Notes: generated by a model from the letters alone, not told the origin. A DNA stretch of 64,000 bases from Nakaseomyces glabratus (GCF_010111755.1 NC_088959.1:124001-188000), one strand, 5' to 3'. Positions 19,108 through 29,321 are shown, counted from the first letter of the stretch. Program-made: numbers and translations.

Positions 19108-22100
19108 CTATGGTTGAAATTCACTTTTCAAGACCCAGACCTTCTTGTTATTGCTAAAGTTACCTATGCTTTTTAGTAGAGCTCTAGTTTTGATTAGATC
19201 TTCCTCATCATTAATGTGGACGCCAAGGTTATTTAATATATCCCGAGAAGAGGCTTCAAAGTTCTCCTGTTTTTTTAGAAAGTTAATAATGGAGAGCAGT
19301 TTCTCTTTGTTTGTATTCGTATCTGCATTTGTAGTATCAGAGTCGGTCGGACTTTTCTTTACTTGAGTGTTCGCTTTCCTGATATTTGATAAAATACTGG
19401 CAGATCCGGTACCTTTCTTAATATTTTTTTTCAAATTGGGCTTGTTTACTTTACCTGCTGTACCAAACTTTCCTGTCCAAGTTGGAGTACCAATATCATA
19501 CTTCTTGGTCTCTTTTCTTGAAATTCTTAAAGCTTCCAACGCTTGATTTGCTATTCTCTCAGCTTCTCTTTTAACAATTTTTGATGAACCTACCGAATGG
19601 GATTTTATCATTTGCTCATGCGTAGCAATATTTTCAAGACTCTTTTCACCTAGCAGACCCTCCATAAGCCTCTCGTCATCTTCTTTATTGGATTCTGAGA
19701 CTTCTTTACCATCATAAAAACTTTCTAACTTAGATACACCATCCAAGTTGGTGACTTGATCTAAATCATCACTATCTTTAGTACTTTCGTCTTTTAATTT
19801 TTTAGTATGTTTTTCAACCTCCTCATTTAACGTTTCAGTTGAATAACCTTGTTCACCTCCCAAGCTAAATAGATCTTGAAGTTCTTTAGTTTTGAAGAAT
19901 CTTTTCTGCTTTGGATCCGATAAAACTTTATTCATTAGAAATTGTTTAAAAATTTGCCGATGATAAATTTTTTCTTCTATGGTTCCGGAAATCATTAATC
20001 TATATATTGATACTTCTCGTTTCTGTCCTATTCTCCAGGCTCTTTCTCTTGCCTGTAAATCAGTCGAAGGATTCCAATCAGGATCATATATGATAATTCT
20101 ATTGGCCCCCGTTAAATTAACACCCAAACCACCTACCCGAGTAGTTAGCAGGAAAACATCATACGACTCATTATTAAACCTATCTACTAGAGTTTGTCTT
20201 ACCTGAATACTAGTTGTACCATCCATTCTTAAATATCGTATGTCAGACAGCTCTGGTTCTTTGAACTTTATGAACTCTTCCAAGATATCTAGCATTTGCC
20301 TAGATTGCGTAAATAACAGCGTTTTATGGCCCTCGCTCTTCCATAACTTAAGCAATTGTTTGACAACCTGCATTTTGCCTGACCGCTTAGGGTCACCATA
20401 TCCCGAAGTATTCTTTATATAATCACGGTCCAAGAGATCTGGGTGATTACAGATTTTTCTTAGAATATCGATACCATAAAGCACATGTCTTTTACCTCCT
20501 TTGATTTGACTTAATTCGTCAGAACTTAAAAATTCTAGGTACTTTCGTCTTTGAAATTCTGTCAGTTTGCAAAATAAAACCATTTCCTTCTTTTTAGGTA
20601 AATCTTTAGCCACATCAGCTTTGACTCTTCTTAAAAGATATGGTGATATAAGATCTCTTAGAGCAACAGCACAACGGTATCCAGTTTGAACCTGTGTATT
20701 TGTTGCATTAGCATAACCACCCATATTAATAGGTTGTACAAATTGCTGCTGAAAGACGGGTAAAGTACCTAACCTTCCTGGATAGATAAAATCAAATAAT
20801 GACCATAATTCAACAAGATTGTTTTGAATGGGTGTACCAGAAAGAATAATTCTGTTTTTACACTTCAGTTTTTTACAAGTCAGAGATATTTCAGAATCCG
20901 GATTTCTGATTTTGTGACCTTCATCAAGAACGCAATATGACCAGTTCACATTTAATAATTTGTCAGAATGTATACGGAGTCCAACATAAGTTGTAATAAT
21001 GATATGTCCATCTGCAACAACTTTTGATATAAGATTCTGCATATGCATGCCAGTTTCTACCTTACTTTTCAATTTTGAGGCATTTTCATAATCATGAAAG
21101 TCTGTGTTTTCAAGTTCTGATTTAATTATCATGTTTTCGATTTCATCTTCTGTCAAGTTACTTTTATCATTCATACCCGCCCCAATAGAATGTAATATAA
21201 CTGCTCTAAATGGGGGCCACCATTGGTGAATTTCGTTACACCATTGTTTCATCACAGTTGCCGGGCAAACAATCAAAACAGGTCCCGAAAGGAGATTAGA
21301 ATGATGTAATGCTGCTAAGAATGCTGTTACTTGAATAGTTTTTCCTAGCCCCATTTCATCACCAATTATACCACCCCTTCTCTGTTGAAAAAGCTCATAA
21401 AGCCACTGTACACCTGTTTTTTGGTAATTGAAAAGGAGAGAGAATATTTCACCAGGAATCTTGAACTCATTGTTAAGCTTTGCATCAGGGATTTCGGGAT
21501 GTGGTTTTTGCCATTCTGGAAGATGTTCGTGTTTGTCAAGTGTCCTTTTGGATGATCTATGTTTAATCCATTTACGTAGTCTTTTTTGATATATCAGTTC
21601 GTCTCCATCATCCAGCGTTTGTCCGTGAGCGAATCTGGTATCAGGGACTGAGATCTCATCATCCTTACTAGTATCATCAGTATTAACATATTCATCATCA
21701 TCAACATACGTGTCATCAAAATTATCATTATTATCAAAGCTATTTGAGATATGCTCTTCATCGTCAAGATTCTCCGTCATTTGAACAGCTGCCAAAGCTT
21801 CAAGATCTTCCTCCTTTTTGATTTTTGTAGCTGGATAGGAATCATTGGCGTAGTCCTCATTATCAATAATAAACTTATTGGAAGAGCCAAAAGCAGTTAT
21901 CTTACCTATCCTAACTAAATAATCTTTCTCTGATTCATCAGGTCGTCGATCAGTTTCTGTCTTTTGACTATCACTATTAAGAGAATTGAGATTGGATTTT
22001 AGCCGTTGTTTGACATCTTGTATGTCTTGTCTTAGTGTATACTCCTCATTCTCTTCAAGATAAGCAATTTCTTCTCGAAGTTTGGCTTTGACAGATATTC

Positions 22101-22323
22101 TAGTAGTTAGCTTAAGTCTTCGTTCAAGTAATTTCTTTTTCTTTAAGCACTTGTTAAGTGCATTTTTGGCTCTCTCAAGACGCTTCTCTTCTTGCTCTAT
22201 CTGTTGTTGGATCGTATAGTTTTGAACATCATTTTCAATCTGTTTCTCTAATGAACTTTGGGACTGGACGTTAACACCAAGGTTGTCTAACCCTTCATTG
22301 ATCCTACTTTCCTCATTTCCCAT
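19108..22323 (-). CDS. RAD26: Rad26, Snf2-family ATPase of transcription-coupled repair (CSB)
   Basis: A 1071-residue protein (yeast Rad26, YJR035W, 1085). The N-terminus is charged and coiled, with a long acidic stretch near 170-225. The helicase core runs from about 295 to 820: Walker A in GDEMGLGKTIQV at about 320-330, DEGH box in VLDEGHKIRNPDS near 466, motif III-type LSGTPIQNNL, and motifs V-VI in TRVGGLGVNLTGANR and QARERAWRIGQKR. Rad26 is the yeast CSB protein: it binds stalled RNA polymerase II, promotes repair of transcribed strands and pushes the polymerase forward. The C-terminus keeps a conserved basic and winged-helix-like region ending KSIGNFSNNKKVWVLK. The ATG at 22,323 is the first in frame. 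Confidence 0.96.
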   Translation of the reverse strand: MGNEESRINEGLDNLGVNVQSQSSLEKQIENDVQNYTIQQQIEQEEKRLERAKNALNKCLKKKKLLERRLKLTTRISVKAKLREEIAYLEENEEYTLRQDIQDVKQRLKSNLNSLNSDSQKTETDRRPDESEKDYLVRIGKITAFGSSNKFIIDNEDYANDSYPATKIKKEEDLEALAAVQMTENLDDEEHISNSFDNNDNFDDTYVDDDEYVNTDDTSKDDEISVPDTRFAHGQTLDDGDELIYQKRLRKWIKHRSSKRTLDKHEHLPEWQKPHPEIPDAKLNNEFKIPGEIFSLLFNYQKTGVQWLYELFQQRRGGIIGDEMGLGKTIQVTAFLAALHHSNLLSGPVLIVCPATVMKQWCNEIHQWWPPFRAVILHSIGAGMNDKSNLTEDEIENMIIKSELENTDFHDYENASKLKSKVETGMHMQNLISKVVADGHIIITTYVGLRIHSDKLLNVNWSYCVLDEGHKIRNPDSEISLTCKKLKCKNRIILSGTPIQNNLVELWSLFDFIYPGRLGTLPVFQQQFVQPINMGGYANATNTQVQTGYRCAVALRDLISPYLLRRVKADVAKDLPKKKEMVLFCKLTEFQRRKYLEFLSSDELSQIKGGKRHVLYGIDILRKICNHPDLLDRDYIKNTSGYGDPKRSGKMQVVKQLLKLWKSEGHKTLLFTQSRQMLDILEEFIKFKEPELSDIRYLRMDGTTSIQVRQTLVDRFNNESYDVFLLTTRVGGLGVNLTGANRIIIYDPDWNPSTDLQARERAWRIGQKREVSIYRLMISGTIEEKIYHRQIFKQFLMNKVLSDPKQKRFFKTKELQDLFSLGGEQGYSTETLNEEVEKHTKKLKDESTKDSDDLDQVTNLDGVSKLESFYDGKEVSESNKEDDERLMEGLLGEKSLENIATHEQMIKSHSVGSSKIVKREAERIANQALEALRISRKETKKYDIGTPTWTGKFGTAGKVNKPNLKKNIKKGTGSASILSNIRKANTQVKKSPTDSDTTNADTNTNKEKLLSIINFLKKQENFEASSRDILNNLGVHINDEEDLIKTRALLKSIGNFSNNKKVWVLKSEFQP

Positions 22324-22554
22324 CTCCTAACTTATAAGTGGTTCCTAGTTTGTACTGAGAAAACCCGTCAACTATTTAGGACTGAAAATTATGCTGATTA
22401 TCAACCTATCGTCCACACCAACAGATAAAATAATATTCGACAACAAATTTGTTTAATTAATTTATGCTCATCTCATCGCTCAATTTAAAATGATTATAGT
22501 TACATAGATTTTCAAGGGTATTAAAAAGAAAAAAAAAGATGTGGCAAAAAAATT

Positions 22555-22663
22555 GGGGCGAGCTGGGAATTGAACCCAGGGCCTCTCGCATGCTTGTGAT
22601 TGTTCACACGGATTTTATCCATGTTCGCCCAAAGCGAGAATCATACCACTAGACCACACGCCC
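22555..22663 (-). tRNA. tRNA-Pro (anticodon TGG at 22629-22631), with intron
   Basis: Reading the minus strand, the gene starts GGGCGTGTGGTCTAGTGG and ends CCCAGCTCGCCCC. The 109-base length exceeds a mature tRNA by about 37 bases, and the extra sequence lies just 3' of the anticodon, the standard place of yeast tRNA introns. The exons match the S. cerevisiae tRNA-Pro(UGG) family, which also carries an intron. The T-arm GGGTTCAATTCCC is intact. A T-run follows on the minus strand (A/T-rich sequence at 22530-22550 on plus). Confidence 0.97.
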
Positions 22664-23347
22664 TAACTATTTGATGGAAGCATGTAAAATAAGTTGTGAC
22701 TTTGTTCAGGTATTATTTTTCAAAGCTATAGAATGCTAGGCGTGTACATTCAACAATTAGGGTAAGTAACTTTAATGTCTACATTCCATGAAATTGATTG
22801 AGATATTATCCAATTGCCTATCTAATTTTTTATCTGGTAAATACTCCATTTTAAGTAATTATATTTATTTATAATGATTGTACAAAAAGGGTTTACTAAA
22901 CATTATTATGGCATGTAAAAGAAACACTTGGAAGAAGTAAGTAAATAAATAAATAATTAAATAAATAATTAATTAAATAAATAAATATGTATTACATGAA
23001 AACATGGCATGAACCGATTTTGCCATTTAATTCATCCATTAAATAAGCTACGATTTATGTGATACATTTCACACTCATAAACTGGCAATACAAACACTCC
23101 CAAAACTGTAAGAAACGCACAAGATACTTGATACAAAATGTTAGTTGTATAGACTACAGACCAATTAGCCTCATACCTCTAAATACTTCATGATAGCTTT
23201 CTATTATCTCAACCAAGGTTTAATTCAAATATTGGAAGCGATATTGATTTAAACAGAGGGGCATAGCAGATCATGTGAAATATTCGTCAAGAGTAATAAT
23301 ATGCTATCATAAACCAAATTTGCCACTGTGTAAATCAGTAACAGGTT
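22664..23347. other. Spacer with an AAAT microsatellite
   Basis: No gene. Positions about 22937-22987 are a run of AAAT/TAAA repeats, slightly interrupted. I looked for LTR ends (TGTTGG...CAACA type) near the tRNA genes and saw none clear enough to report. Confidence 0.45.
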
Positions 23348-23429
23348 GGCAACTTGGCCGAGTGGTTAAGGCGAAAGATTAGAAATCTTTTGGGCTCTGC
23401 CCGCGCAGGTTCGAATCCTGCAGTTGTCG
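23348..23429 (+). tRNA. tRNA-Ser (anticodon AGA at 23381-23383)
   Basis: An 82-base intronless class II tRNA gene. It begins GGCAACTTGGCCGAGTGG, has the anticodon arm AAAGATTAGAAATCTTT, a long variable arm (TGGGCTCTGCCCGC) and the T-arm GCAGGTTCGAATCCTGC, and ends in CAGTTGTCG. It matches the yeast tRNA-Ser(AGA) family. A T-rich Pol III terminator follows directly (ATTTTTTT). Confidence 0.98.
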
Positions 23430-24166
23430 TTATTTTTTTACTCTTGCAGAGTTCAAGTCTGGTAATACACAATATATGTTTGTAGAGTTAAGCTTCTACT
23501 GCTTTCCTATGATTATATTTGCAGCATCTATCAAATAGTAGTATTTTACACCCTGTCTACCTTGTTCTCACAGATTAGGCATTGGTGTTACTGAAGGATT
23601 ACGTAAGGTTACTACAACTCCCTATTGTCACTTTCAAGTCATAACTTTGAACCTTGGAACAGTACAGTTACAACTTCCTAGTCGAAACCATTTTGCCCAC
23701 TCGTATCGAAGTGCTGTTCATAGTGCGAATGCATATGTGCTACTATGTGATAGTATAGATTTACGAACTTCGTGATAGGGGTAGTCGGAGCATAATGCGC
23801 ACAGGAGATAGTTTAAGCTTTTACTCACTTAATTTATTTGAGTTCAGAACACTAGCACTCTCCCACTATTATCTTACTTTTTCAGGGTGATCAGCTGTCA
23901 TACTGACATCTGAGTATTATTTAATTTGTTATTTAGCGATTTGATATTAAACGGCATGCCGAATACAACACTGTGGTATACATAAACATTACCCTTTTTC
24001 ATTAACAATGACCAAAGTTAGTGTGAGGACGACAATTAAGTTGTATTAAGCCCAAAATAACTAGCTTAATTTGCGGCACCTACTATTGAACAGTGCTTTT
24101 TCTAAACATTTTTCATCCTAGTTATTTATAAGAGGAGCATTACTAGTTATAATTTGAATCACTCGA
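23430..24166. other. Upstream region of the CRM1-like gene
   Basis: No gene is visible in about 740 bases. This spacer and the one before it mark where YJR-type gene order ends and YHR-type order begins. Confidence 0.5.
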
Positions 24167-27100
24167 ATGAATCTCATTATTGGGTCTGACAATACTATTG
24201 ATGTGGAGAAATATGACAAGATAGTCCAAACATTTTACACTAGCAATAGCCAAGGTTGGGCTCAGGCGCAGCAGGTCTTGGACGAGTTTCAAAGAAATGA
24301 GGACTCGTGGTTATATGTCGATAAAATCCTGCAGTTTTCCTCTAATGTGCAAGGCAAGTACATTGCGCTATCGGTGTTAGATAACATGGTAACAGGAGGC
24401 TGGTATGAACTGCCCCAAGAGCAAAAACTGGGAGTACGAAACTTCTTAGTTGGCTTTATTTTGTACGTTTGTGAGAAGAACAAACCCAATGAGAGCTTTA
24501 TGCTTAGGAAGGCGGATTTAGTGCTTATTGAAATCTTGAAGAGAGAGTGGCCAGATAATTGGCCCTCTTTTTTGGATGAATTAATTTCGAGTTCCCAAAG
24601 CTCACCGCAAGTATGTTACAACAACTTGAAAATACTAAGTTTGTTAGCGGAAGAGGTTTTTAAACCACTAAAAAAGAACCAAACTAAAGCAAAAGCATTA
24701 CAACTGATATACAACCTTAATGCAAATGCGGAGAAAATTTGTAATTTTTGTACAGAATTATTAAAGATGGACTATTCGAGCGAAATGACTGTCGCTTCTC
24801 TGAATACAATTAAACTCTTTCTTCTCTGGCTTCCAAAGGATTGCTTCAACAGCTTGGAATTATGGGGGGTACTGACATTACTGAGCAGAAGCGAACCAAG
24901 TATAAGATACCATGTAATTCAATGCCTAATTCAAGTGCTTGATCTAGATTTCGCTTTAGTAGAGACAATAAGATCAAATGAACGTTTTTCTTCATCTCTC
25001 ATAAGCTGTTTTATAAGTATTATAAACCAAACTGCTTGTGAAATAAAAACAACAGACACTAAATGGTACAAGTTTTACCTAGAATTGCCTATAGATGGCG
25101 AGGAGTACTTGAAGGAATTGGCGAAATTTCTTACCAAATTTCTCATAAACCATTCCACAGCAATGGATAACACTCCAAATGTAAGGGGAATTATTTACGA
25201 AGCACACAGATGTATCCTAAGATTAATGGAGCTACCCAATATAGAGATTTTGGAGTATACTTGTGAATATTGGCATCAACTTGTATTTAAATCACTCACC
25301 AAACAACAAGATATTGGCTATAATCTAACACATACTCATCCATTACCACAGAGAAGGAATTCTATTGATCGCGATAACTTCGAATTTTTTGAAGAGGTAA
25401 GGGAATACCTCATTTGGAATTTAACAAAACCAGATGACATTCATAACTTATTTGCATCTACAACTGGTTTAATTGATGAATCCGAACAATCAAACTTATA
25501 TAACATACAGCGTGAAACTTTAATATACCTCACTAATTTGGAGTATACAAAAACCTTAGGAATGATTCAGAATGAGATAAATCAGTGGCTAAATCAACCA
25601 ATAACTGAGATAGGTCATTTCAATTCTGTTTGTTGGTCAATAGCAACTTTAGCAGGCCAACTACCAAGTAAAATAGAAGATGAGTTTATAATAACTATTA
25701 TGAAGATCATGATGCAGATAGAAGAATATAACCAATCCCAGGAAATGAAAACGCATATTCAGTACAATATGATCTATATCATCACAAAATATACTCGATT
25801 TTTGAAGAGTAACTGGATCTCTTTAAAAGCAATCACTGGTCGCCTAATTATAATAATTCAGAGCGCAGATACACCACTAAGAGATCAGGCCGCTATAGCT
25901 CTTGGACGATTGCTCGCACAATGTGCCTCATCATATATTTATCCGCAAGAAGAAAATGAACCCCCTTATATTGACATTATCATAAGGCAATCTTCTATTA
26001 TATTGGGTTACTTATCTCCAGAGCAACAAACTCAGCTCATCAAATCCCTCCAAATTGCTGTTTATATGGACCCCAGATCTGTTGAAAAGCAAAAAAATAT
26101 CCATCTCATCATTCATGATACCATGAATGAGTGGAATGCAGTTTTAATGAAGTTTAGGGATGGAATAAACAACTTCAATGATATGGCCAGACTTCAAAAG
26201 TTAAACCATTTAATACACGTCTTGGATGTCACCTGCAAAGAACTTAAAGAATATTTTAATTCACATTTAGAAAGAATAATTCCTGATATCTCATTTCTGC
26301 TACAGAATCTATCTCATTTTGTTATCACCTATATGGATGACAAACAATGGAAGGGAAATAACAACGGAAGCAAAAATCTTGCAGTAGAGATTTACTCAGG
26401 TATTTTAAGTTTATTGAACACCTCCATCGATCATGGAACAAATGAAAATTCACAATCACTTACAATTAGAGCCTCAAAAATTGTAGATGCATTCTTATCA
26501 ACTTATTCGAACGGAATGGGACAAATCCTCAATGGGGAGGACATAAACTTATCTTTAGCACTTCTGAAGAAGTTGGGGCGGAACTTTGATAAGTATAATA
26601 AACAACTTCTAACCATATTAATTGATTCAGCCTTAGCATATGGCGATAGAGCAAGTCCAGATCAATCTATCACATTAGTCAAATCTATGTCTTATATAAT
26701 AGGATCTTGCTTCGAAACAATACTTGCATTGAAAGCGTCATACTGTGGCGATATTTGTCAATACACAATGCTTTCTGCGATAAATTCTGACTCTGATGTG
26801 AAGCTCATCTCCTGGAGATCTCTAATATCGATACTAAACAAATTTAAAAATTATAAGGATGATCAGATACAAAATGAGTTCCTTGCAAGTTTTTATTTCC
26901 CCTTACTTCAACTAATATTTTCAACAATCACTGATAAGTCCTTTGATGTTGTATTTGAAGAACAGTGCCAATTATTATCAGATTTACTCATCATTGCATC
27001 CGAAAATGATATAGTACTCTATGCATTTATCACCTCCAAAAATGATACAAACTTCAATGTTGTGCAAGAGTTTTTATTAAACGAGATACTGAATAATAGT

Positions 27101-27322
27101 AAACTCAAAGCAGATCAAGCTCATGAAATAGTTTTATCTTTGATTTCACTAGCTGGCGATAGGAACGCCATAAAAAATAAGTTAGAAGATTTCAAGGCCA
27201 TGTCAAAAGAGGCCTGTGCTTCATCCGCAGATGTGTTTGAAGAAGAAAATTATCACCAATACGAAGTACTAATCAAATCTCAGGCTATCAAAAGACACAA
27301 CGATTATACCGTTACTGACTAG
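24167..27322 (+). CDS. Diverged CRM1/exportin-1 paralogue
   Basis: A 1051-residue HEAT-repeat protein (yeast Crm1 has 1084). The N-terminal importin-beta-like part (residues about 34-100) clearly follows Crm1: ILQFSSNVQGKYIALSVLD against ILQFSTNPQSKFIALSILD, and GVRNFLVGFIL against GIRNFVVGMII. Further anchors are LKREWPDNWPSF, the block after the HEAT9 region (NLY..RETLIYLTNLEY), and YTRFLKSNW where Crm1 has YPRFLKAHW. The C-terminal part is weakly conserved but reaches the same end. Identity falls far below the usual Crm1 level. In the groove region (about 518-550) the basic QKRGKDNK segment of Crm1 is replaced by EYNQSQEMK. Crm1 exports leucine-rich NES cargo with Ran-GTP; whether this protein does so is unknown. 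It lies next to MRPL6, where the duplicate of CRM1 is expected on this post-WGD track. The frame is intact with no stops, so it is not a pseudogene. Confidence 0.88.
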   Translation: MNLIIGSDNTIDVEKYDKIVQTFYTSNSQGWAQAQQVLDEFQRNEDSWLYVDKILQFSSNVQGKYIALSVLDNMVTGGWYELPQEQKLGVRNFLVGFILYVCEKNKPNESFMLRKADLVLIEILKREWPDNWPSFLDELISSSQSSPQVCYNNLKILSLLAEEVFKPLKKNQTKAKALQLIYNLNANAEKICNFCTELLKMDYSSEMTVASLNTIKLFLLWLPKDCFNSLELWGVLTLLSRSEPSIRYHVIQCLIQVLDLDFALVETIRSNERFSSSLISCFISIINQTACEIKTTDTKWYKFYLELPIDGEEYLKELAKFLTKFLINHSTAMDNTPNVRGIIYEAHRCILRLMELPNIEILEYTCEYWHQLVFKSLTKQQDIGYNLTHTHPLPQRRNSIDRDNFEFFEEVREYLIWNLTKPDDIHNLFASTTGLIDESEQSNLYNIQRETLIYLTNLEYTKTLGMIQNEINQWLNQPITEIGHFNSVCWSIATLAGQLPSKIEDEFIITIMKIMMQIEEYNQSQEMKTHIQYNMIYIITKYTRFLKSNWISLKAITGRLIIIIQSADTPLRDQAAIALGRLLAQCASSYIYPQEENEPPYIDIIIRQSSIILGYLSPEQQTQLIKSLQIAVYMDPRSVEKQKNIHLIIHDTMNEWNAVLMKFRDGINNFNDMARLQKLNHLIHVLDVTCKELKEYFNSHLERIIPDISFLLQNLSHFVITYMDDKQWKGNNNGSKNLAVEIYSGILSLLNTSIDHGTNENSQSLTIRASKIVDAFLSTYSNGMGQILNGEDINLSLALLKKLGRNFDKYNKQLLTILIDSALAYGDRASPDQSITLVKSMSYIIGSCFETILALKASYCGDICQYTMLSAINSDSDVKLISWRSLISILNKFKNYKDDQIQNEFLASFYFPLLQLIFSTITDKSFDVVFEEQCQLLSDLLIIASENDIVLYAFITSKNDTNFNVVQEFLLNEILNNSKLKADQAHEIVLSLISLAGDRNAIKNKLEDFKAMSKEACASSADVFEEENYHQYEVLIKSQAIKRHNDYTVTD

Positions 27323-27603
27323 TCATGGCTACCCTTTTTGATTGGATGATAAGTTATAGATGTTACAACTCATTTATTTACATACATAAAAACATATAGT
27401 TAGCATAAAATTTAATGATAAAGAGGTAATTATTCTTTTTTACCTAGATGAATGATATTTACTATTTACATTTTGTTTTTTAATGAATAATAATTTCTCG
27501 AGGAAAGTTGAATTGTATCTTGTTAGCAACAGAGATGATCAAATTAAACTTAACAAAAAAGTACAAAGTGGGGTACGGTAGCATATACTCTTGATGATAG
27601 ATA

Positions 27604-28254
27604 TCATTTTATTTTCTTTGCCTTCAACTTGATCGTTTCGCCATTCACATATATTCCTTTACCCTTATAAGGCTCAGGTGGATGGAAGTCTCTTAGTTTG
27701 GCTGCAAAGAGTAGTACCTGTTGCTTGTCACTACCTTCGATAATTAATGAAGTTAGTGATGGAGATTTCACTGTGATACCCTCGGGTACATCTAAACCTT
27801 GCTTTATCGAGGCCCCCACTTTAATATTCACAAACTTACCGTCATTTTCCAAACGTGCACCGTAACCAGTACCGACAAACTTCAGTATCGCCATATGGCC
27901 CTCAGTAACACCTACAATATGATTATTTACAAGCGATCTTACTGTCCCCCACATACTTTTCTGCAACTTGCTTTCATTATCCTTTACAGAGATCGTCACT
28001 TTCCCAGAATCCTTGTCCTTTTCCATCGAGATGAAATCTGGGACTTCAAGTTTAAGAGTCCCCTTAGGACCTTCCACAGATATAACCTGGGCAAGCGAAA
28101 GAAGCCCTCTACCTTTCCTGATAGTCTTGGCCACGCTCATAGGCCCAATGGAAACGTTCACCTCCGGCGCAACATAAATAGGCATAGACCCCACATGAGA
28201 CTGCACCGCTCGGCTCACTGAGAACGCTCTCCTACCAAATATAGTTCTAATCAT
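27604..28254 (-). CDS. MRPL6: Mitochondrial ribosomal protein uL6m
   Basis: A 216-residue protein matching yeast Mrpl6 (YHR147C, 214 residues) and the bacterial L6 family. The N-terminus ([19 protein letters not shown]) is basic and hydroxylated without acidic residues, typical of a mitochondrial targeting sequence. The two L6 domains follow, with the signature region [21 protein letters not shown] and the C-terminal [13 protein letters not shown]. It belongs to the large subunit of the mitochondrial ribosome. It shares a divergent promoter with IMP3, as in S. cerevisiae, and is convergent with the CRM1-like gene. Confidence 0.97.
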   Translation of the reverse strand: MIRTIFGRRAFSVSRAVQSHVGSMPIYVAPEVNVSIGPMSVAKTIRKGRGLLSLAQVISVEGPKGTLKLEVPDFISMEKDKDSGKVTISVKDNESKLQKSMWGTVRSLVNNHIVGVTEGHMAILKFVGTGYGARLENDGKFVNIKVGASIKQGLDVPEGITVKSPSLTSLIIEGSDKQQVLLFAAKLRDFHPPEPYKGKGIYVNGETIKLKAKKIK

Positions 28255-28630
28255 CTTCTAATGAGTTCTGCTGTTAATTAATCTATTGGTCTGTATTAAA
28301 TAGTTCAAGAGAGTACTCTAATCACTTGACTTTGATATAAGAGTCCTTCAAGCTTGCAAACTTCGGGATTGGCCTCGAAGACGTTAGTAGGTGATGATAC
28401 CTCAAGGAGACGTAGAAAGAGGTGTTGCTGAATACACGAGTAGGAGCAGTCAAGTAGCGCCTTACTCAGCTCTTCATATACCAATAAGTATGCTAGGCTG
28501 TGTTTTAGAAGTGCAATTCTAATAACTAGTAGTATTACTAGAGGATGGGCACCAATGCGTTATACTTCATGTAGGTACTATGGAATTAGGCTTCCTGCAA
28601 GTGTTTCTTCGTCTGATCGTACGGGACCGG

Positions 28631-28640
28631 TGAAAAATTT
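28631..28640 (+). promoter_or_regulatory. RRPE element upstream of IMP3
   Basis: TGAAAAATTT, the RRPE core, lies 130 bases before the IMP3 ATG and 10 bases from the first of two PAC elements. The arrangement is the classical ribosome-biogenesis promoter. Confidence 0.8.
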
Positions 28641-28650
28641 CGAGAAACTT

Positions 28651-28676
28651 GCGATGAGCTAAATCTGCGATGAGCT
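28651..28676 (+). promoter_or_regulatory. Two PAC elements upstream of IMP3
   Basis: GCGATGAGCT occurs twice, at 28651-28660 and 28667-28676, in the same orientation and 16 bases apart. With the RRPE just upstream this predicts co-regulation of IMP3 with other ribosome-biogenesis genes, including URB2 in this window. Confidence 0.85.
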
Positions 28677-28769
28677 TCATTTAATACATACATGAAATGG
28701 ACAACTTATATATGCATATTTAGTCTATATAAACAGGGATAAGCACAATAATACAATAGGACAACAAGG

Positions 28770-29321
28770 ATGGTTAGGAAGTTGAAGCATCATGAGCAGA
28801 AGCTGCTGAAAAAGGTGGATTTCCTGGACTGGAAGCAGGACCAAGGACACCGTGATACTCAGGTAATGAGGACATACCACATACAGAACCGTGAGGATTA
28901 CCACAAATACAACAGGATATGTGGTGACATAAGGAAGATTGCGCACAGATTGTCTCTATTGCCGCCTAGTGATCCGTTCCGTAGGAAACAGGAGCAAATG
29001 TTGCTGGATAAGCTGTACAACATGGGCATCTTAGCCACAAAGTCTAAAATTTCAGACCTAGAAAACAAAGTAACAGTGAGTGCTATTTGTAGAAGAAGGC
29101 TGCCCGTTGTAATGCACAGATTGAGAATGGCGGAAACGATAAAGGATGGTGTCAAATTTATTGAACAAGGTCATGTACGGGTTGGTCCAAACCTAATAAC
29201 AGACCCTGCATACTTGGTTACCCGTAACATGGAAGATTATGTCACTTGGACTGACAACTCCAAGATCAAGAAGAATGTCTTGAAGTACAGAAACCAAATT
29301 GACGATTTCGAGCTTTCATAG
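28770..29321 (+). CDS. IMP3: Imp3, U3 snoRNP protein (S4 family)
   Basis: A 183-residue protein, the same length as yeast Imp3 (YHR148W) and almost identical in sequence, from [18 protein letters not shown] to the end. The S4-type RNA-binding domain covers about residues 105-170 ([19 protein letters not shown], then GHVRVGP). Imp3 works in the small-subunit processome and helps U3 snoRNA pair with pre-rRNA. The promoter carries RRPE and tandem PAC motifs. The ATG is fixed by conservation of the N-terminus. Confidence 0.98.
   Translation: MVRKLKHHEQKLLKKVDFLDWKQDQGHRDTQVMRTYHIQNREDYHKYNRICGDIRKIAHRLSLLPPSDPFRRKQEQMLLDKLYNMGILATKSKISDLENKVTVSAICRRRLPVVMHRLRMAETIKDGVKFIEQGHVRVGPNLITDPAYLVTRNMEDYVTWTDNSKIKKNVLKYRNQIDDFELS

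Larger units (their letters stand above)
28255..28769. other. Divergent promoter MRPL6/IMP3
   Basis: No gene. The IMP3-proximal part holds one RRPE and two PAC elements (listed separately) and a TATA-like ATATATGCATATTTAG near 28710. A GTGATGA box near 28391 was considered for a C/D snoRNA and rejected. Confidence 0.5.

Noticed and set aside
22664..24166. Solo LTR of a Ty element near the tRNA genes
   Set aside because: No convincing terminal repeats or target-site duplication could be seen by eye.
28388..28435. Possible C/D snoRNA (GTGATGA box with a CTGA about 35 bases later)
   Set aside because: Boxes too close, no terminal stem, no second box pair.
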